From a bacterium (GTDB lineage: Bacteria; Hydrogenedentota; Hydrogenedentia; Hydrogenedentiales; SLHB01): a stretch of 14,990 nucleotides of DNA. The stretch lies in the NCBI GenBank assembly GCA_024231375.1, contig JAAEQP010001170.1, positions 1 through 14,990 of the forward strand. The letters run 5' to 3'. The notes below the pieces were generated by a model. That model was not told the origin of the DNA. It made no database searches and was given only the letters and a program-made list of their open reading frames with translations. Position numbers and translations under genes: made by a program. Below, in pieces: positions 5,666 through 12,918 of the stretch; position 1 is the first letter of the stretch; every line of letters starts with the position of its first letter.

Positions 5666-7657
5666 CTATTCGGCCAACGCGCCGCCTTCGACAACAGGTG
5701 CATCCGCCAAGCCAACCGCATCGACAGTCACGCGACCGTCGACCCACGCGACGGTACCGGTGCTGAGCGAAGGAACGTGTACCTTGCCGCCGGGTACGGT
5801 CAACGTCAGGGGGCCGGAATCGCCATGGTATCCGGCCACCCAGGTATTCGCGTCGGGCGCGGCGTACAGCCACGCGGGTTCCTTGCCGCATTCGAGTACG
5901 GCGTCGCCTACCTGGACGCGGCCCTCGGCGTTTTGCCGTGCGACCGGCGATTCGAGCATGGGCCAGCCCAAATCGCCGTCGTGGGTCCAGCGTCGCTCCA
6001 ATTTCCATCGCTTGAGATCGACTTCAATGCCGAGCTCACGGCCATCGCGGCGGTACTCGATACTCCACGACCCTGTGCGTTTCTTGTGCTTCTGTTTCAC
6101 CTTGCCGTCGGCGACGACCTTTCCGAAGGCTCTCCCGCCCGGGTATTCGGATCGCTCTGCCGCTTCAACGTAGAACGCGCACTTGGAAGGATCGGCAAAG
6201 AATCGCAACCGCGTTTCGGGGCCCTCGTAGTTGTACATCTGGAACACAAGATCGCCACTCACCTTGTCCAGGCGAATCGGGGCACCACCGCCCAGGTCCG
6301 TCAGTGCCAGGGGTTGAATGGCGACAAGTGCATCGCCGCTTGCGACGACAACCACGTCACCCAGGTCAATGTCCGTCGGCAGCGCGTCAATCTTGCGCCC
6401 CCCGACCCAGATCTCGTCGACGTGGTCCCCTTGCGTCCAGATCAGGGCGGCTTTGGCGCTGGTGCAGTCGCGGTAGTTGGAGAATCCGTAGAGGCCGATG
6501 GCGCGCGGGCCGTCCTGCACACCGTAGAACCGGCCTTCGTCAATGAGATTGCGTGACGAAGTCCGGTCGGTCCGGTGATACCAATCGCCGAGCCACTTGT
6601 CATTGCTCAGGTAGCGTGCATACACCACACCCGGACGCTCCGCACCGGGGATGGAGTAATGCAGGGTGAGGACGTTGGCCTGCCGACTGTAGGAGCCGGT
6701 AGCCGTGCCCATGGCGAAGGACGGAGACTGGTGCGTGGTCAGCGCCACTTCACGCCTCACAGAGGCGGTTTCGGTCACTTGCATGGGCAACGGCAGGTCA
6801 TCCACGGCATGCATCATCCACGACGGCAGCACGCCGCCGCCGGCCCAGTTGTGGATTAAGCGTTCGTCCGAACCGGTCTCACACTCCAGGTGCGGCTGGT
6901 AGCAGCGGCTGTGGGGCCCTGCCCATCGTCCTGTCCCTTTGTGAATGCGCAGGGCAACGCTGAGTCCCACACGGGTCAACATGGTGCGCGCCCTGATACG
7001 AGCTTCTTCGTTGACAGTCATCGAGCTGAGCCGATGCAGCGCACCCATGGCGATTCGGGTATACGTCGGGCTGTTGAACTCCGTGGTGGCACCGTTCTGG
7101 CACGTGATCACCTCCCACTCGCGGAGCCGCCGATATCCGCGCTGGGCGATGGCTTCGTCGCCCAGCAACTCGCCCCCAAGACAGGTATTCACGATGTCGT
7201 ATACGGCGATGTTTGTGTAGGCGAGGGTAACGTCGATGGCGTCGATTTCCTGGAGGCCCAGGCGAATGCTGTCCAGAGCCTGTTGTCGAGTAGCTTCCGG
7301 CAACCGGTCGCCGTGCCGAATCATCATGGGAATCATGCTGGAAAGGCAGAACTCCACGGCGTTCAGGTCGGTGACGCGGTCGTCCTCGTACATCCAGCGG
7401 AAATTGCCGACATGCCGGGCGCCGGGCCGTGTTTCCTGGCACGAGAACGTGGCGTCGAGCACCTTCACGGCCATGGCGATGTCCTCGGGCGTCCCGTTAG
7501 ACACCAGCCAGGACGCCAGGCCTGCCCCTCCTCGTGATTCGTGGAACCTGCCGTTTTCGGTGGTCTTGCCTGGAAGGTTCACCGCCGGATCGAAATTGGA
7601 TGGGAGCTGTATCGGTTGGGCGGTAAGGGCAACGATGGCAACGACGAGGGGAATCAT
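5666..7657 (-). CDS. Exported alpha-toroid-like protein, possible polysaccharide-active enzyme
   Basis: A 663-aa protein with a likely signal peptide (MIPLVVAIVALTAQPIQ). I do not recognise a named family with certainty. Residues about 40-280 look alpha-helical with regularly spaced repeats, and contain NGATTEFNSPTYTRIAMGAL (188-207), a motif type I associate with toroid proteins related to polysaccharide lyases. His and Trp follow in HNWAGGG. The C-terminal half (about 310-640) is rich in beta-strand-like segments, with many Trp, Gly and Asp. A helical toroid followed by a beta-sandwich is the layout of heparinase II/III and chondroitin-AC-type lyases, but none of their catalytic motifs is confidently present. 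It is last in an apparent operon, 96 nt after the hydrolase gene, with GGAG 7 nt before ATG 7657. An alternative is a non-enzymatic glycan-binding protein. Confidence 0.6.
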   Translation of the reverse strand: MIPLVVAIVALTAQPIQLPSNFDPAVNLPGKTTENGRFHESRGGAGLASWLVSNGTPEDIAMAVKVLDATFSCQETRPGARHVGNFRWMYEDDRVTDLNAVEFCLSSMIPMMIRHGDRLPEATRQQALDSIRLGLQEIDAIDVTLAYTNIAVYDIVNTCLGGELLGDEAIAQRGYRRLREWEVITCQNGATTEFNSPTYTRIAMGALHRLSSMTVNEEARIRARTMLTRVGLSVALRIHKGTGRWAGPHSRCYQPHLECETGSDERLIHNWAGGGVLPSWMMHAVDDLPLPMQVTETASVRREVALTTHQSPSFAMGTATGSYSRQANVLTLHYSIPGAERPGVVYARYLSNDKWLGDWYHRTDRTSSRNLIDEGRFYGVQDGPRAIGLYGFSNYRDCTSAKAALIWTQGDHVDEIWVGGRKIDALPTDIDLGDVVVVASGDALVAIQPLALTDLGGGAPIRLDKVSGDLVFQMYNYEGPETRLRFFADPSKCAFYVEAAERSEYPGGRAFGKVVADGKVKQKHKKRTGSWSIEYRRDGRELGIEVDLKRWKLERRWTHDGDLGWPMLESPVARQNAEGRVQVGDAVLECGKEPAWLYAAPDANTWVAGYHGDSGPLTLTVPGGKVHVPSLSTGTVAWVDGRVTVDAVGLADAPVVEGGALAE

Positions 7658-7753
7658 GGATCTGCTCCGGTGTGTGCGGTCAGGTCACACGTACGAGGAA
7701 TTGCGCCAGTGTCTGCCGAAGGATTCTGACGGATGGGAAGGGCAAGTTCAAGC

Positions 7754-9310
7754 CTACGGTTCCAGATTCTCCACACGCGTGAACGGCGTCTTCAGTCGTT
7801 CCTTGGCCTTCGCGCTGGGACCATACTTCAACCCGAACTGGTCGTGCCGGATAACCCGGTAGACGTGCATATCGTAGGCTTTGCTGTAGAAGGGGACGGC
7901 CTCATCGCGCCGATCCAGCAGGTCGAGCATGTGGCCTTGCCAGAGCAAGCCCAGGACAACTTCCAGTTGATCGCCGTTGGCTTCGCCGGTGGACACCATT
8001 TTCTCGAACACGGGCAGGGCATCTTCGTAACGCTTCACGTCGTACAGGGCAAAGGCCAGTTTGAGCAGAATATCGTCGTCGATCTGGTGGAGCCAGTCGG
8101 GTTGAAACTTGTCCACAATCCTCTGGTTAGCGGCTCGGCCATACCCGGTTGAACGCAGCACATAGTTTGGGGACGCTTCGTAGGCCTTCTTCTTCTCCTC
8201 CACGTCCTGCTTCCATTCTGAGATATCCGTGTCAGACGCTTCCACCTTCTCGATGAATGCCTTCATCACCGCGCGGAACTTGTCCGGCTCGTCTTCATAG
8301 GGGATGTGGGCCGACCGCTCAAACACCACCAGTTCCGCGTTCGGGAAACAGGAATGGATCTTCGGAACCTTGTCCGTGGTCCATGTGTTGTCCCACTTCG
8401 CCTCGACGATAAGGGTCGGTATGGGACAGTCGTCGAAGACGCGGCCCAAACGCAGTAGATTCAAGGAGGGGATCATGGACGGCCGGAAATCGTCAGCCTG
8501 CACCCACTCGTAGAGGGCGACCCGTGCCATTTGATCCACGGTTGGCCTGTAGTACTCCTGGCGTTTCCAGTCGCCGTTCATCTGGAGGTTGAACACCAAC
8601 TGGGCGGTCGTCAGCGCGGGCGTACTATGCAGCTCGGCGATTCTCTCCTGCTCCTCATAGGATAGGTAGTGCGATTGTCGACTACCCGATACGCTGACCG
8701 GCAGCCCGCGCGTGGACGACGTGACCAGGACCAGTCCCAACACGCGGTCCGGATGCTTCAGCGCATAGCATTGGGCGACCGTGCCGCCGAAAGAGTGACC
8801 CAACACCACCCATTCGTCGATGCCGAGCGCTTCCCGAAGCTTGTCGAGATCGTCGACTGACTGCTCGATTGTGTATCCCTCTCCTTTCTTGTAGTCCGAG
8901 GCGCCGCACCCGCGCTGATCGTAGTAGATGAGCCTGGCGCTGTCCTTGAGGCACGACAGGGCGGGATGGAACACGTGGTGCGTGCCCCCGGGCCCGCCGT
9001 GGATCAGAACCAGGGGCGTGCCCTCTCCTTCCTGTTCGCAGTAGAGCTTGCAGGCGCCAATGTCGACGTGCTCCTTCCAGATGTCCAACAAATCGCACAG
9101 TGGCGGCACATCGGGCAACTTCATGAGGGTGGCTTCCTCGATATGCACGACGCGGTCGAAGATGCTTTCGCGCGATCCGCCCTCGGGTTCCTGCGCCTGA
9201 GGCGATGGCGCCAGCGCCGAACAAACGATCAAGCAGACTGCAGCCGACACGGTGTGGAGTCCGTATGTGGGGTTATCAGGCCGCCTTCCCGAAAGAAACT
9301 TGGTCATCAT
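7754..9310 (-). CDS. Exported proline-iminopeptidase-like alpha/beta hydrolase with TPR-like tail
   Basis: A 518-aa secreted or periplasmic hydrolase. Start ATG 9310 is chosen because GGGGAG lies 7 nt upstream and a signal peptide follows (hydrophobic core at about 20-34, ending near PQAQE); extending to 9463 would add an Arg-rich, signal-less stretch overlapping the previous gene. The hydrolase domain (about 70-355) shows HGGPGG (104-109, oxyanion loop of S33 peptidases), DQRGCGAS (131-138), the nucleophile elbow GHSFGG with Ser173, a likely acid Asp307 (AKWDNTW) and His335 (ERSAHIP). Residues about 410-500 are helical, with a TPR-like pair around ALYDVKRYEDALPVFEKM and LDRRDEAVPFYSKAYD. The substrate could be an N-terminal proline peptide, an ester or an amide; S33 motifs alone do not decide. 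It is the middle gene of the minus-strand operon. Confidence 0.85.
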   Translation of the reverse strand: MMTKFLSGRRPDNPTYGLHTVSAAVCLIVCSALAPSPQAQEPEGGSRESIFDRVVHIEEATLMKLPDVPPLCDLLDIWKEHVDIGACKLYCEQEGEGTPLVLIHGGPGGTHHVFHPALSCLKDSARLIYYDQRGCGASDYKKGEGYTIEQSVDDLDKLREALGIDEWVVLGHSFGGTVAQCYALKHPDRVLGLVLVTSSTRGLPVSVSGSRQSHYLSYEEQERIAELHSTPALTTAQLVFNLQMNGDWKRQEYYRPTVDQMARVALYEWVQADDFRPSMIPSLNLLRLGRVFDDCPIPTLIVEAKWDNTWTTDKVPKIHSCFPNAELVVFERSAHIPYEDEPDKFRAVMKAFIEKVEASDTDISEWKQDVEEKKKAYEASPNYVLRSTGYGRAANQRIVDKFQPDWLHQIDDDILLKLAFALYDVKRYEDALPVFEKMVSTGEANGDQLEVVLGLLWQGHMLDLLDRRDEAVPFYSKAYDMHVYRVIRHDQFGLKYGPSAKAKERLKTPFTRVENLEP

Positions 9311-9398
9311 GCTGTCGCTCCCCGGTGGTCGTCCGGTCCCTCGGTTCACGACAGGTAATGGCACTTGCCTCGCGTAACGATCACGGGCAGGATCCCAC

Positions 9399-11174
9399 CT
9401 AACGGAGAGTCCCCTCCGCATCGGCTCGCGCCTCCACCTGCAACTCGAGGACCCCGTTCTCATCGGGCGCGACGTTGACCAGCGGGTATCGCCGCGGAGC
9501 TGGGTCGAAAACGGTCAACCTTCCCATGCCCACGACGAGAGAGGGGGCGTGGCCTTCCTGCTGAACGTCCGTAATGCGGCCTCGCAACATGCGCAGTTCG
9601 ATGCCGTTACCCCAGACAAGGCCACCATCCTTCCGTGTCGGGACTTCGAAGATCCAGAAGGACCAGTCCGGCGGGGGGTCCTGCCATCGGACAACCGCCG
9701 TGTGAGGGCGACGCAATTCGACTGCGGTTCGCTGCCCGCCTTCCTGCCACTCGAGTTCGGCCGATGCCCCGGCCTCTTTCACGGTGGGCGCGATTGTGCT
9801 CTCGGTAGCCAGCCCTGACGCGACGACGACGGGGGCTCCGCCGGCATGCACGACCAACTCCCCGCCTCTACCGATGGCCGCCAGGATGCCCCCAGATTCC
9901 CAGGAAGCACGCGCATACGCCTGGCACACCGAGGGGAAAGCGTAGGACAAGGCGGCGTCGACGGGTTCGATGGGTACGGTCTCGTCATACCACAGGCAGG
10001 CGTAGCCGCCCAGTTCGAAGAGCAACTGCTCGCGCCGGTTGGGCGTGATGTAGCGCGTCTGTTGGATTCCCCCGAGGGTGGCGTCCCACAGTGCCAGGCA
10101 CTGGTATTCGGGTCGCCGGTACTCCCGAGCCAGACAGAGCAACGCGGGGGCGTAGTAGTCGAGCTGACCGTAGGACGGCGAGAAGACGACGGATTCGTTC
10201 GGCCGGTTCCAGCCGGGACGCTTCCCGCAAGCGACCGAGGCCAGCGCGAGGTCGGCGTTCATGTACTGCGCGTAGTCCCCGAAGAGGTCCCGACCGGTCA
10301 CGCGGCGCAGTGCGTCCATGAAGAACAGGCGATAGTGCATCGTCGAGGCCCAGAACGTGGCGCCTTCTACTTGCGCGCCGTCCGGTGCGAGCCCCGTGGG
10401 CAACAGATGATCTTCAAACTTCGCAATGGTCGCGTCGAGCCATTCTTGCGCTTCCGGCGCCTCTCCGAGCAAGGCCAGCGCCGCCACGCCCAGGGACGCG
10501 TATTCGACGACAGCGTGATGCGTGTGGAAGCCAGATCCCGACCGACTGGGCAAGGAGAAGTAGTCGAGGTAGTAGTTGTGAGCCGTCTGCGTGAGCATCG
10601 CGCGAATCTCTTCTCGCTCGGCCTCCTCGAACCGGTCGTAGGCCAAATCGTAGCCAACAGCCGCGCCCTTCAGCAGCCGCGTCACCGCATATGCCTTGCC
10701 TCCGTCCGGCGCGGCATCCGCATCGGGCCGCCAAGCGCGGCAACACGCCAGCGTCCAACGCCGCGCCGCCTCACCGTACTCGACCTTTCCCGTGAGGGCG
10801 TAGGCGAACGCGAGATGCTCCGTGATCGCCGTGTCCATCATCATGGCGTAGAACCGGTCGTACAGATTCTCGTAGATCGGGTCCTCCGCCGCGGGAGCGA
10901 TCCATTCCTCGCGCGGCGCCTTCTCCATGCACCACCGGGCCGATTCCTCCAGGTTCCGCCAGAGGCGGCGGCGTTGGGGGTCTCCATGGGGCAACCGCAG
11001 CGCTTCAAGATCCGACGTGGTGCAATAGAGACGGGGATGCCCGGTCACAATCTCGCCCGCGGCGTTGCCCTCCTCCCCCGCCGCCACGGCGCAGGTCATC
11101 AGCGCCAGACTTGCCACAAGAAGGCCTCGGCCGTCGAGGATTCGGGCCGGTAGACTGAAGAGCATGGAGTACAT
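9399..11174 (-). CDS. Exported heparinase II/III-like protein
   Basis: A 591-aa protein with a signal peptide (core about 17-32, LLVASLALMTCAVAAG). The segment HPRLYCTTSDLEALR (46-60) is a common opening of heparinase II/III-like (DUF4962-like) proteins. The helical toroid at about 60-400 contains GFHTHHAVVEYASLG, where a His near the start of the helix matches the lyase pattern, and LAPDGAQVEGATFWAS, matching the family's PDG...EG..YW region. The last ~190 residues are beta-rich. Members cleave uronic-acid-containing glycans by beta-elimination, but the substrate cannot be named. ATG 11174 is preferred to 11246 since the extra 24 residues hide the signal peptide, and GAGG precedes 11174 by 7 nt. 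It is the first gene of the minus-strand operon, 88 nt before the hydrolase. Confidence 0.82.
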   Translation of the reverse strand: MYSMLFSLPARILDGRGLLVASLALMTCAVAAGEEGNAAGEIVTGHPRLYCTTSDLEALRLPHGDPQRRRLWRNLEESARWCMEKAPREEWIAPAAEDPIYENLYDRFYAMMMDTAITEHLAFAYALTGKVEYGEAARRWTLACCRAWRPDADAAPDGGKAYAVTRLLKGAAVGYDLAYDRFEEAEREEIRAMLTQTAHNYYLDYFSLPSRSGSGFHTHHAVVEYASLGVAALALLGEAPEAQEWLDATIAKFEDHLLPTGLAPDGAQVEGATFWASTMHYRLFFMDALRRVTGRDLFGDYAQYMNADLALASVACGKRPGWNRPNESVVFSPSYGQLDYYAPALLCLAREYRRPEYQCLALWDATLGGIQQTRYITPNRREQLLFELGGYACLWYDETVPIEPVDAALSYAFPSVCQAYARASWESGGILAAIGRGGELVVHAGGAPVVVASGLATESTIAPTVKEAGASAELEWQEGGQRTAVELRRPHTAVVRWQDPPPDWSFWIFEVPTRKDGGLVWGNGIELRMLRGRITDVQQEGHAPSLVVGMGRLTVFDPAPRRYPLVNVAPDENGVLELQVEARADAEGTLR

Positions 11175-11195
11175 ACATGAACCTCGAGGTCCGGA

Positions 11196-11211
11196 TCCGA
11201 CACCTGTCGGA
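11196..11211. promoter_or_regulatory. 16-bp inverted repeat upstream of heparinase-like gene
   Basis: TCCGACA-CC-TGTCGGA is a perfect 7-bp inverted repeat with a 2-nt centre. It starts 22 nt upstream of the heparinase-like gene's ATG and lies downstream of the predicted promoter, in the transcribed leader. It could be an operator for a dimeric repressor or part of an RNA structure. The 2-nt loop makes a simple RNA hairpin strained, which favours a protein-binding site slightly. Confidence 0.4.
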
Positions 11212-11261
11212 GCCTCTGTTCCCGTTGTTGCGTCCGTGACCATCACGGATCTGGCCTGGCG

Positions 11262-11290
11262 ATTCTAGGGTATCACGGCTGGGCGCTCAA
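11262..11290 (-). promoter_or_regulatory. Sigma70-like promoter for the minus-strand operon
   Basis: On the minus strand TTGAGC (11290-11285) is followed after exactly 17 nt by TAGAAT (11267-11262). This gives 4 of 6 and 5 of 6 matches to the sigma70 consensus. Transcription would start near 11255, leaving a leader of about 80 nt that contains the inverted repeat at 11196-11211. Confidence 0.5.
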
Positions 11291-11467
11291 GACGCGACCG
11301 CGGACCGCCGTCGTCGAGACGGACTGACGGGGGATCCAATTCCGCGACGATCCTGCCATGGACATTGGTTTCCCTGCGTCGTTATGCAATGATTGCCGAA
11401 CAGCATTTGGATCGGTCGGATCGCAGCAGACAGCGTGAAGACGAACCGGCCCACCGGCAACGGTTTC

Positions 11468-11484
11468 GGTCCCCGTGCGGGACC
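11468..11484 (+). promoter_or_regulatory. Small hairpin just upstream of the TIGR00266 ribosome binding site
   Basis: GGTCCC and GGGACC pair over 6 bp around loop CGTGC. The stem ends 3 nt before the purine-rich ribosome binding site GGGAGGAGAG (11487-11496). Close spacing could influence ribosome access or mRNA stability; no known riboswitch is recognised. Confidence 0.3.
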
Positions 11485-11501
11485 AAGGGAGGAGAGACCT
11501 C

Positions 11502-12206
11502 ATGCAGCACGAGATTCTGTACCAACCATCCTACAGCGTCGTCCGCGTCCAACTTGAGCAGGGCGAATCCATCATGGCCGAATCCGGCGCCATGCTCAGC
11601 ATGAGTCCCACCATCAAACTCGATGCGCAGATGTCGGGCGGCGGCCTGCTCGGGGCCGTCAAGAGCGCCATCGGTGGGGAGAGTTTCTTCCGGACCACGT
11701 TCACAGCCGAAACCGGACCCGGTGAGGTCATGCTCGCTCCGGATACCACGGGCGACGTGATGCACGTGGACTTGGACGGCAAGATGTACGTCCAGGGCGG
11801 GAGCTATCTCGCGGGCGCATCGGACCTGGAAATCAGTGTCGAAGGCCGGGTCAAGTCGATGCTCTCGGGCGAAGGTCTGTTCCTGCTGACCGTGGCCGGG
11901 CGCGGCCCACTGTACTTGTCCAGTTTCGGCGCGATTCACACGGTCGATCTGGCGCAAGGAGAGGAGCACATTGTCGATACAAGCCACATGGTGGCCTTTG
12001 ACGCGTCCATCCAGTACCAGATCGAGAAGGCAGCGGGCAGGACCGAAGGTGTGGGCGGATTTCTCAAGGGCATGGTCAAGAGCGCCATGTCGGGTGAGGG
12101 CTTTGTGTGCCGGTACACGGGCCCCGGCCGCGTGTACGTACAGACCCGCAGCTTCAAGAATTTCGCACAGATGCTGATCCCGTTCATTCCGAAGAAGTCG
12201 GATTAG
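11502..12206 (+). CDS. TIGR00266 / AIM24 family protein
   Basis: A 234-aa protein of the TIGR00266 (AIM24, DUF124) family, whose members form a double beta-barrel-like fold; the cellular role in bacteria is poorly known. Evidence is the N-terminal EILYQPSYSVVRVQLEQGES, the phrase ESGAMLSMSP (27-36), the paired Gly-rich blocks GGGLLGAVKSAIGGESFFRTTF and GGFLKGMVKSAMSGEGFVCRY, each set in a similar context, and the C-terminal GPGRVYVQTRS. No signal peptide is present, so a cytoplasmic protein is expected. ATG 11502 is preferred to 11475 because GGAGGAGAG lies 5-6 nt upstream and homologous proteins begin at this point. The gene stands alone, convergent with the reductase gene. Confidence 0.92.
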   Translation: MQHEILYQPSYSVVRVQLEQGESIMAESGAMLSMSPTIKLDAQMSGGGLLGAVKSAIGGESFFRTTFTAETGPGEVMLAPDTTGDVMHVDLDGKMYVQGGSYLAGASDLEISVEGRVKSMLSGEGLFLLTVAGRGPLYLSSFGAIHTVDLAQGEEHIVDTSHMVAFDASIQYQIEKAAGRTEGVGGFLKGMVKSAMSGEGFVCRYTGPGRVYVQTRSFKNFAQMLIPFIPKKSD

Positions 12207-12778
12207 CTCTCCCGCGTCTTCTCCGCAAGCCAAACGAGATTCTCGACGAAGCGGTCAACGGTCTGGAGCCCTTCGGTATCCTCGACCACGTCGCCCGCGG
12301 CACGTCCGAACGCCACGTTCCAGTAGGTGGACCCGGCGACGATCATGTCGTTGATCGTGAACCAGTACATCAACTGGGCGTAGGTGAAGTTCTGTCCCGC
12401 CCGGCGGGCGACTACCACGGGACCGCCCAGCTTGCGCGAGAAGGGGTTGCCATTGCCTCGCGCCACGTAACCTGCACGGTCGAGAAGCGCCATGAGTTCG
12501 GGCGTGGCCGATCCGAAATAGACCGGGCTTCCGACAATGATGATGTCGGCTTCTACGAGTTTCGGAAAGACGGTGTTGAAGTCGTCTTCGACCACGCATC
12601 GCATGTTGCCCATCTTCCAACACTTGCCGCACCCGACGCAGCCCCGGATCGAGTGGTCCCGGAGACGTACGAGTTCGCCTGACGCGCCTCCGGCCTCCAG
12701 GCCGTCCAGACACCGCTTCAACAGCGTCTCGGTGTTTCCTCCCTCGCGCGGACTCCCACAGACGGCAACGGCTTTCAT
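12203..12778 (-). CDS. Flavodoxin-like NAD(P)H-dependent FMN reductase with CxxCGxC motif
   Basis: A 191-aa cytoplasmic flavoprotein of the NADPH-dependent FMN reductase / iron-sulfur flavoprotein-like group. GSPREGGNT (8-16) is the FMN-phosphate loop and GSPVYFGS (83-90) the second FMN-contacting loop. The CVGCGKC cluster (Cys47, Cys50, Cys53), with Cys61 eight residues further on, resembles the cysteine pattern of iron-sulfur flavoproteins and could hold a cluster or act in redox. ATG 12778 is chosen over 12811, since the family starts MKAVAVCGSPR and GGGAG is 9 nt upstream. It overlaps tail-to-tail with the TIGR00266 gene and is divergent from the tandem hydrolase. Substrate and redox partner are unknown. 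Confidence 0.9.
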   Translation of the reverse strand: MKAVAVCGSPREGGNTETLLKRCLDGLEAGGASGELVRLRDHSIRGCVGCGKCWKMGNMRCVVEDDFNTVFPKLVEADIIIVGSPVYFGSATPELMALLDRAGYVARGNGNPFSRKLGGPVVVARRAGQNFTYAQLMYWFTINDMIVAGSTYWNVAFGRAAGDVVEDTEGLQTVDRFVENLVWLAEKTRES

Positions 12779-12813
12779 AATGTGATACTCCCTTTGCGCG
12801 TACTTTGGCACAC

Positions 12814-12854
12814 GCCGGGGGGCGGGTGCAATCTACTTCCCACGCGCCCCCGGC
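12814..12854. promoter_or_regulatory. GC-rich long hairpin in the divergent intergenic region
   Basis: In the 140 nt between the reductase and the tandem hydrolase genes, 12814-12828 and 12841-12854 pair over about 14 bp, interrupted by one bulge, with a 12-nt loop. The arms are GCCGGGGGGCGGGTG and CACGCGCCCCCGGC. A weak promoter for the hydrolase (TTCCCA at 12837-12842, 18 nt, TATCAT at 12861-12866) would overlap its right half, so it may be regulatory. No U-tract is present for either direction, so a terminator is less likely. Confidence 0.35.
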
Positions 12855-12918
12855 CTGCGCTATCATCAGGTCACACAAAGGGATTGCACGACGCGATCCT
12901 GAGGGGAGTACATGCGCC

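Larger units (their letters stand above)
11175..11501. other. Divergent intergenic region, 327 nt
   Basis: Separates the minus-strand operon from the plus-strand TIGR00266 gene. It holds the operon promoter candidate, the inverted repeat near 11200, a small stem CCGTC/GACGG (11308-11322) and the hairpin before the next ribosome binding site. For the plus-strand gene only a weak promoter was seen (TGGACA near 11360 with a poor -10). No credible gene is seen here. Confidence 0.6.

Noticed and set aside
9846..11153. 435-codon plus-strand open frame antisense to the heparinase-like gene
   Set aside because: It mirrors a high-GC gene, has Arg/Gly/Val-biased composition, no recognisable motif and no ribosome binding site. 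The opposite strand encodes a clear family member with a signal peptide.
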